Shown: in pieces, positions 25,320 to 27,192 of the stretch
Numbering within the stretch: position 1 is the stretch's first letter
How the letters are laid out: the number at the start of each line of letters is the position of its first letter
Source: an uncultured Anaerovibrio sp.
Lineage (GTDB): Bacteria; Bacillota; Negativicutes; Selenomonadales; Selenomonadaceae
NCBI GenBank assembly: GCA_902785445.1
Contig: CACZYN010000002.1
Span: forward strand, 1 to 27,192
Length of the DNA: 27,192 nucleotides
Direction of reading: 5' to 3'
Program-made: the position numbers and the translations under genes
Notes under the pieces: model-generated
Told to the model about the DNA's origin: nothing
The model's database searches: none
Seen by the model: only the letters and a program-made list of their open reading frames with translations

Positions 25320-26319
25320 GGTATATGGGCGAATATTATGTCTGTTTTTGCTGGTGTTAGTTATATCCAGTGCGGTAATTTATTTTACTGTAGACATTAA
25401 TACCATCACCAATTTATATATGTTTAAACCCTGGTCGGTGATTTTGGCCATATTGGCTATGGTTATTGGCTTGGTGCTGGATGGAACCAGGCTGATGCAC
25501 ATGGTGAGAATTTCGGACGAGAATATTACTTTGGAGCAGGCCGTTCAGGTGGTCTTTGGTAATTACTTTTTGGCTATGCTGGGACCAGGAGCGGCGGCGG
25601 GAGCTATAGCTCAAGTAATGTTTTTGCGTAAGGCGGGCATACCTGGTGGCAAAGCTGCGGTGTTAGCTCTGGTGCGCACGGTTGTATCCATTTTATTCTT
25701 GGCTTGCTGTCTTCCATTCATTTTTTTGCATGATGAGGGCATTCTTCCGGGAGTTTCCAATGAACTGATGGTTTATGTGGCAGGCACTGCAGCGGTATTG
25801 ATGCTGTTGTTGGCCTATGGTATTAAGAAAAATGCCTTTGATTATTTGGCTGTAAAGATTGCCAAAAGATTGCCACGAAAATGGAGCCGTAAGTTTATTG
25901 AAACCTACAAGGACAGCAAAGAGGCCATGAAATTATTGGCATCATCACCATTGTCCATGATAAGAGTGTTTTTTGAATCGGGACTTAGCCTGATTTTCAT
26001 TTATATGATTGTACCGTTCCTCATGTTAGGGCTGGGAGCAACAGTGGACTGGCTCACAGTTATGGGACGCATGATGTTTCTGAACATTTTGTTGTATTTT
26101 TCCCCGACACCAGGAGGATCAGGTATTGCCGAAGGCGGTTTTGTCTATCTGTTTAGCTCCAGTGTGCCATCGGGAACGGTGGGAATATTGGCTGTTGCTT
26201 GGCGTTTTATTGCAGAATATCTGCCGTTCTTCGTGGGTTTATACTATACCATCACCGTATTTGGCAAGAGCGTACTGGACAAGGAACTGGACGAAACAGA
26301 GACCGATTCCTTGAAATGA
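25312..26319 (+). CDS. UPF0104 / flippase-like integral membrane protein (YbhN family)
   Basis: A 335-residue protein with about eight membrane segments and the family pattern: AMLGPGAAAGAIAQVMFLRKAGI in the middle and LLYFSPTPGGSGIAEGGFVYLF near the C-terminus. This matches the lysylphosphatidylglycerol-synthase membrane region family (YbhN/AglD/HpnL type), without the soluble aminoacyl transferase domain of MprF. Members are thought to move lipids or lipid-linked substrates across membranes. The eight-base overlap with the deacetylase gene suggests translational coupling. No terminator follows; the next element is a small RNA promoter 17 bases after the stop. Confidence 0.85.
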   Translation: MNKVYGRILCLFLLVLVISSAVIYFTVDINTITNLYMFKPWSVILAILAMVIGLVLDGTRLMHMVRISDENITLEQAVQVVFGNYFLAMLGPGAAAGAIAQVMFLRKAGIPGGKAAVLALVRTVVSILFLACCLPFIFLHDEGILPGVSNELMVYVAGTAAVLMLLLAYGIKKNAFDYLAVKIAKRLPRKWSRKFIETYKDSKEAMKLLASSPLSMIRVFFESGLSLIFIYMIVPFLMLGLGATVDWLTVMGRMMFLNILLYFSPTPGGSGIAEGGFVYLFSSSVPSGTVGILAVAWRFIAEYLPFFVGLYYTITVFGKSVLDKELDETETDSLK

Positions 26320-26335
26320 TGCATGTATAAACATA

Positions 26336-26365
26336 TTGCCAATAAAAGTGCGGTTGTGATAGAAT
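26336..26365 (+). promoter_or_regulatory. Near-consensus promoter of the putative antitoxin RNA
   Basis: TTGCCA (26336-26341), an 18-base spacer and TAGAAT (26360-26365) preceded by TGA (extended -10). Both boxes match consensus at five of six positions. Transcription would start near 26372. No protein frame with a ribosome site follows on this strand, so the promoter points to an untranslated RNA. Confidence 0.7.
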
Positions 26366-26371
26366 AAGCGT

Positions 26372-26411
26372 AAGAAAAGAGGCAGCTGATGTTTTGTACC
26401 GTCAGCTCCTC
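26372..26411 (-). terminator. Intrinsic terminator of the putative toxin mRNA
   Basis: Read on the minus strand, GAGGAGCTGA (26411-26402) pairs with TCAGCTGCCTC (26389-26379, one bulged base), followed directly by TTTTCTT (26378-26372). The same palindrome forms the first hairpin of the plus-strand RNA. Confidence 0.72.
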
Positions 26412-26423
26412 CGTTTTGTGGGT

Positions 26424-26449
26424 AGGAGCCAGCGTAAGTTGGCTCCTTT
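26424..26449 (+). terminator. Hairpin terminator of the putative antitoxin RNA
   Basis: AGGAGCCAGC (26424-26433) and GTTGGCTCCT (26438-26447) form a ten-pair stem (one G-U) closed by a GTAA tetraloop of the GNRA type. The T tract is short (TTT, then GCATTTATC), so termination may be partial. On the minus strand the same stem lies within the 3' untranslated region of the toxin message. Confidence 0.65.
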
Positions 26450-26464
26450 GCATTTATCGGAAAA

Positions 26465-26545
26465 TTAAATTTTCAGATAATGTAAGATTGATACTAAGAG
26501 GGATAAAAATGCTATCGCCAAGGATAGTAGTTCAAATTTATTCAT
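26465..26545 (-). CDS. Putative type I toxin: 26-residue hydrophobic membrane peptide
   Basis: The frame encodes a 26-residue peptide starting MNKFELLSLAIAF and ending HYLKI: a short N-terminus with Lys and Glu, a hydrophobic helix of about 18 residues (6-23) and a basic end. This resembles the Fst/TxpA and holin-like toxin class by pattern; I have no database match. GGGAGGTGAT (26559-26550) is an excellent ribosome site, eight bases before the ATG. Upstream is an extended -10 promoter; around it are an occluding hairpin, a convergent small RNA and end-to-end complementarity. Expected action is membrane depolarisation when the RNA antitoxin is lost. The frame is too short for standard gene calling. 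Confidence 0.7.
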   Translation of the reverse strand: MNKFELLSLAIAFLSLLVSILHYLKI

Positions 26546-26553
26546 TAGCATCA

Positions 26554-26580
26554 CCTCCCTATGATAAAATCATAGGAGGG
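26554..26580 (-). promoter_or_regulatory. Hairpin that hides the toxin Shine-Dalgarno
   Basis: On the minus strand CCTATGAT (26576-26569) pairs perfectly with ATCATAGG (26565-26558) around a TTT loop. The pairing continues through T-G and, past one mismatch, CC with GG (26580-26579 with 26555-26554). The Shine-Dalgarno GGGAGG (26559-26554) is therefore buried by CCCTCC. A translation switch is the likely function. Confidence 0.75.
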
Positions 26581-26609
26581 AACCGACACATCAACTGCCT
26601 CTCGGCGTA

Positions 26610-26618
26610 ATTATAGCA
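26610..26618 (-). promoter_or_regulatory. Extended -10 promoter of the putative toxin gene
   Basis: TGCTATAAT on the minus strand (26618-26610) is a perfect extended -10 element. No good -35 is seen 17 bases upstream (ATGAAA), which is tolerable with an extended -10. The start would fall at about G26603, giving a leader of roughly 58 bases before the toxin ATG. Confidence 0.65.
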
Positions 26619-26678
26619 TAAAAAATGCAAAGTTTCATAAAATTATAAAGTAATTTTATTGATTTTTATTATTTTATT

Positions 26679-27192
26679 ATGAAAAAGCTACAAAATGTAT
26701 TTAAAAACTTCATAAGTAGTGACATGCTGGCGGGGGTTATAAATTTCTCCTTGGTGCTGGTCAATGTGGTGGTGGTTACTACCATGTGGCAGCAGGCAGG
26801 TATGCCTTATAATGGGGCATTCACTGCTGTGGTGCTTAGTGCTTTGCTGGGAACATTGGTGGCGGCCTATTATCGCCTTTCGGTGGCGGTGGCTCCTGGT
26901 ATCGTCATCAATACCTTTTTATGTTATGATTTGGTGATTTGTCAGGGATTTTCTTGGCAGGAGGCCATGTCGGTGCCTCTTTTGGCAGGTTTGGGAGTTT
27001 TGCTGCTGGCCCGGTTGGGGATGTGGGAAAAGTTGCTTAAGGCTTTGCCGGAATATTTGTTCGTGTGTATTCCTGCTACTGTAGGGGTATTTCTTATTTA
27101 TCGTGGACTGGTCATGGCCCATTTGATTATTACAGCTCCGGCACAGGTTACGGGCATAGGGAGCCTAAATGACCCCTTGGTGTGGGTAGCTT
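26679..27192 (+). CDS. NCS2 family purine permease, AzgA-like, 5' part
   Basis: The frame runs open from ATG 26679 to the window end, giving the first 171 residues of a membrane protein; the family is 430-500 residues. Segments such as FISSDMLAGVINFSLVLVNVVVV, SVAVAPGIVINTFLCYDLVICQGFSWQEA and ALPEYLFVCIPATVGVFLIYRGL follow the AzgA (adenine/guanine/hypoxanthine permease) pattern, where the usual text is LAPGMGLNAFF and IPxxLKxAISAGIGLFIAFIGL. The match is divergent, for example PGIVIN in place of PGMGLN, so substrate is uncertain. No Shine-Dalgarno precedes the ATG; the leader is pure AT-rich sequence, and an in-frame stop at 26646 bounds the frame. Confidence 0.75.
   Translation, partial: MKKLQNVFKNFISSDMLAGVINFSLVLVNVVVVTTMWQQAGMPYNGAFTAVVLSALLGTLVAAYYRLSVAVAPGIVINTFLCYDLVICQGFSWQEAMSVPLLAGLGVLLLARLGMWEKLLKALPEYLFVCIPATVGVFLIYRGLVMAHLIITAPAQVTGIGSLNDPLVWVA

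Larger units (their letters stand above)
26372..26455 (+). ncRNA. Putative antisense antitoxin RNA of a type I toxin-antitoxin locus
   Basis: Predicted from the promoter just upstream and a terminator hairpin at 26424-26447; length about 75-85 bases, similar to Fst RNA II (about 66). It folds as two hairpins: GAGG(C)AGCTGA (26379-26389) with TCAGCTCCTC (26402-26411), then the GTAA-loop hairpin. It is convergent with the toxin gene, and the predicted toxin message runs through its whole length on the other strand, so the two RNAs would be fully complementary here. Its TCAGCTCCTC can also pair with GAGGCAGTTGA at the 5' end of the toxin message (ten pairs, one bulge), and its CCTCC with the toxin Shine-Dalgarno. 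Expression is not shown by sequence alone. Confidence 0.6.
26378..26602. repeat. 15-base inverted repeats bracketing the toxin locus (mRNA 5'-3' pairing)
   Basis: AGAGGCAGCTGATGT (26378-26392) and its near-exact inverse at 26588-26602 (14 of 15 identical) flank the locus. In the toxin transcript, which would start near 26603 and end near 26372, these are the extreme 5' and 3' ends and can form 15 continuous pairs with a single U-G. Confidence 0.85.

Noticed and set aside
26389..26610. A 73-codon plus-strand frame across the small RNA and toxin region
   Set aside because: It begins without a ribosome site, runs through two hairpins and a terminator, and has no coherent composition; the toxin frame and RNA elements on both strands explain the region better.

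Overview
The window looks like a chromosomal segment of an anaerobic, propionate-forming member of the Firmicutes, most likely a diderm of the Negativicutes (Selenomonas/Anaerovibrio/Veillonella-like). The grounds are the succinate-to-propionate gene set (two-subunit methylmalonyl-CoA mutase, biotin-dependent methylmalonyl-CoA decarboxylase subunits), a Firmicutes-type def-fmt-rsmB-rlmN-PP2C-kinase-rsgA-rpe string, strong AGGAGG ribosome sites, and a moderate G+C content. The genus is an inference; no rRNA is present.

Bases 1-6183 form one operon for the methylmalonyl-CoA branch of propionate formation: the 3' part of a succinyl-CoA:acetate CoA-transferase, mutase large and small (B12) subunits, the MeaB chaperone GTPase, methylmalonyl-CoA epimerase, the carboxyltransferase subunit and the biotin carrier of methylmalonyl-CoA decarboxylase, closed by a strong terminator. 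The membrane (sodium pump) subunits are not here. Bases 6283-8092 hold a FabK-like flavin enoyl reductase, cytidine deaminase and an FlK-like hotdog thioesterase, ending in a terminator shared with a convergent lipoprotein gene.

Bases 8154-10250 are a small accessory island: a cysteine-rich lipoprotein, an orphan open frame without a ribosome site, several terminators, and a Phd/ParE-type toxin-antitoxin pair with its own promoter and palindrome.

Bases 10292-26319 are a long run of closely packed or overlapping genes. It carries translation and rRNA modification functions (def, fmt, DUF116, rsmB, rlmN), then two FHA proteins, a PP2C phosphatase, an FtsW/RodA glycosyltransferase, a class B PBP and a PASTA kinase, a module that couples Ser/Thr phosphorylation to cell-wall growth. 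After these come rsgA, rpe, queC, folE2, a ChbG/YdjC deacetylase and a UPF0104 flippase-like membrane protein.

The most interesting stretch is 26336-26618, which a standard gene caller would leave empty. It has the complete architecture of a type I toxin-antitoxin locus. A 26-residue hydrophobic peptide lies on the minus strand behind a strong but hairpin-occluded Shine-Dalgarno. A convergent small RNA with its own near-consensus promoter overlaps the 3' end of the toxin mRNA. A 15-bp complementarity joins the 5' and 3' ends of the toxin mRNA, as in other type I toxin messages. The window ends inside a divergent AzgA-type NCS2 purine permease gene.
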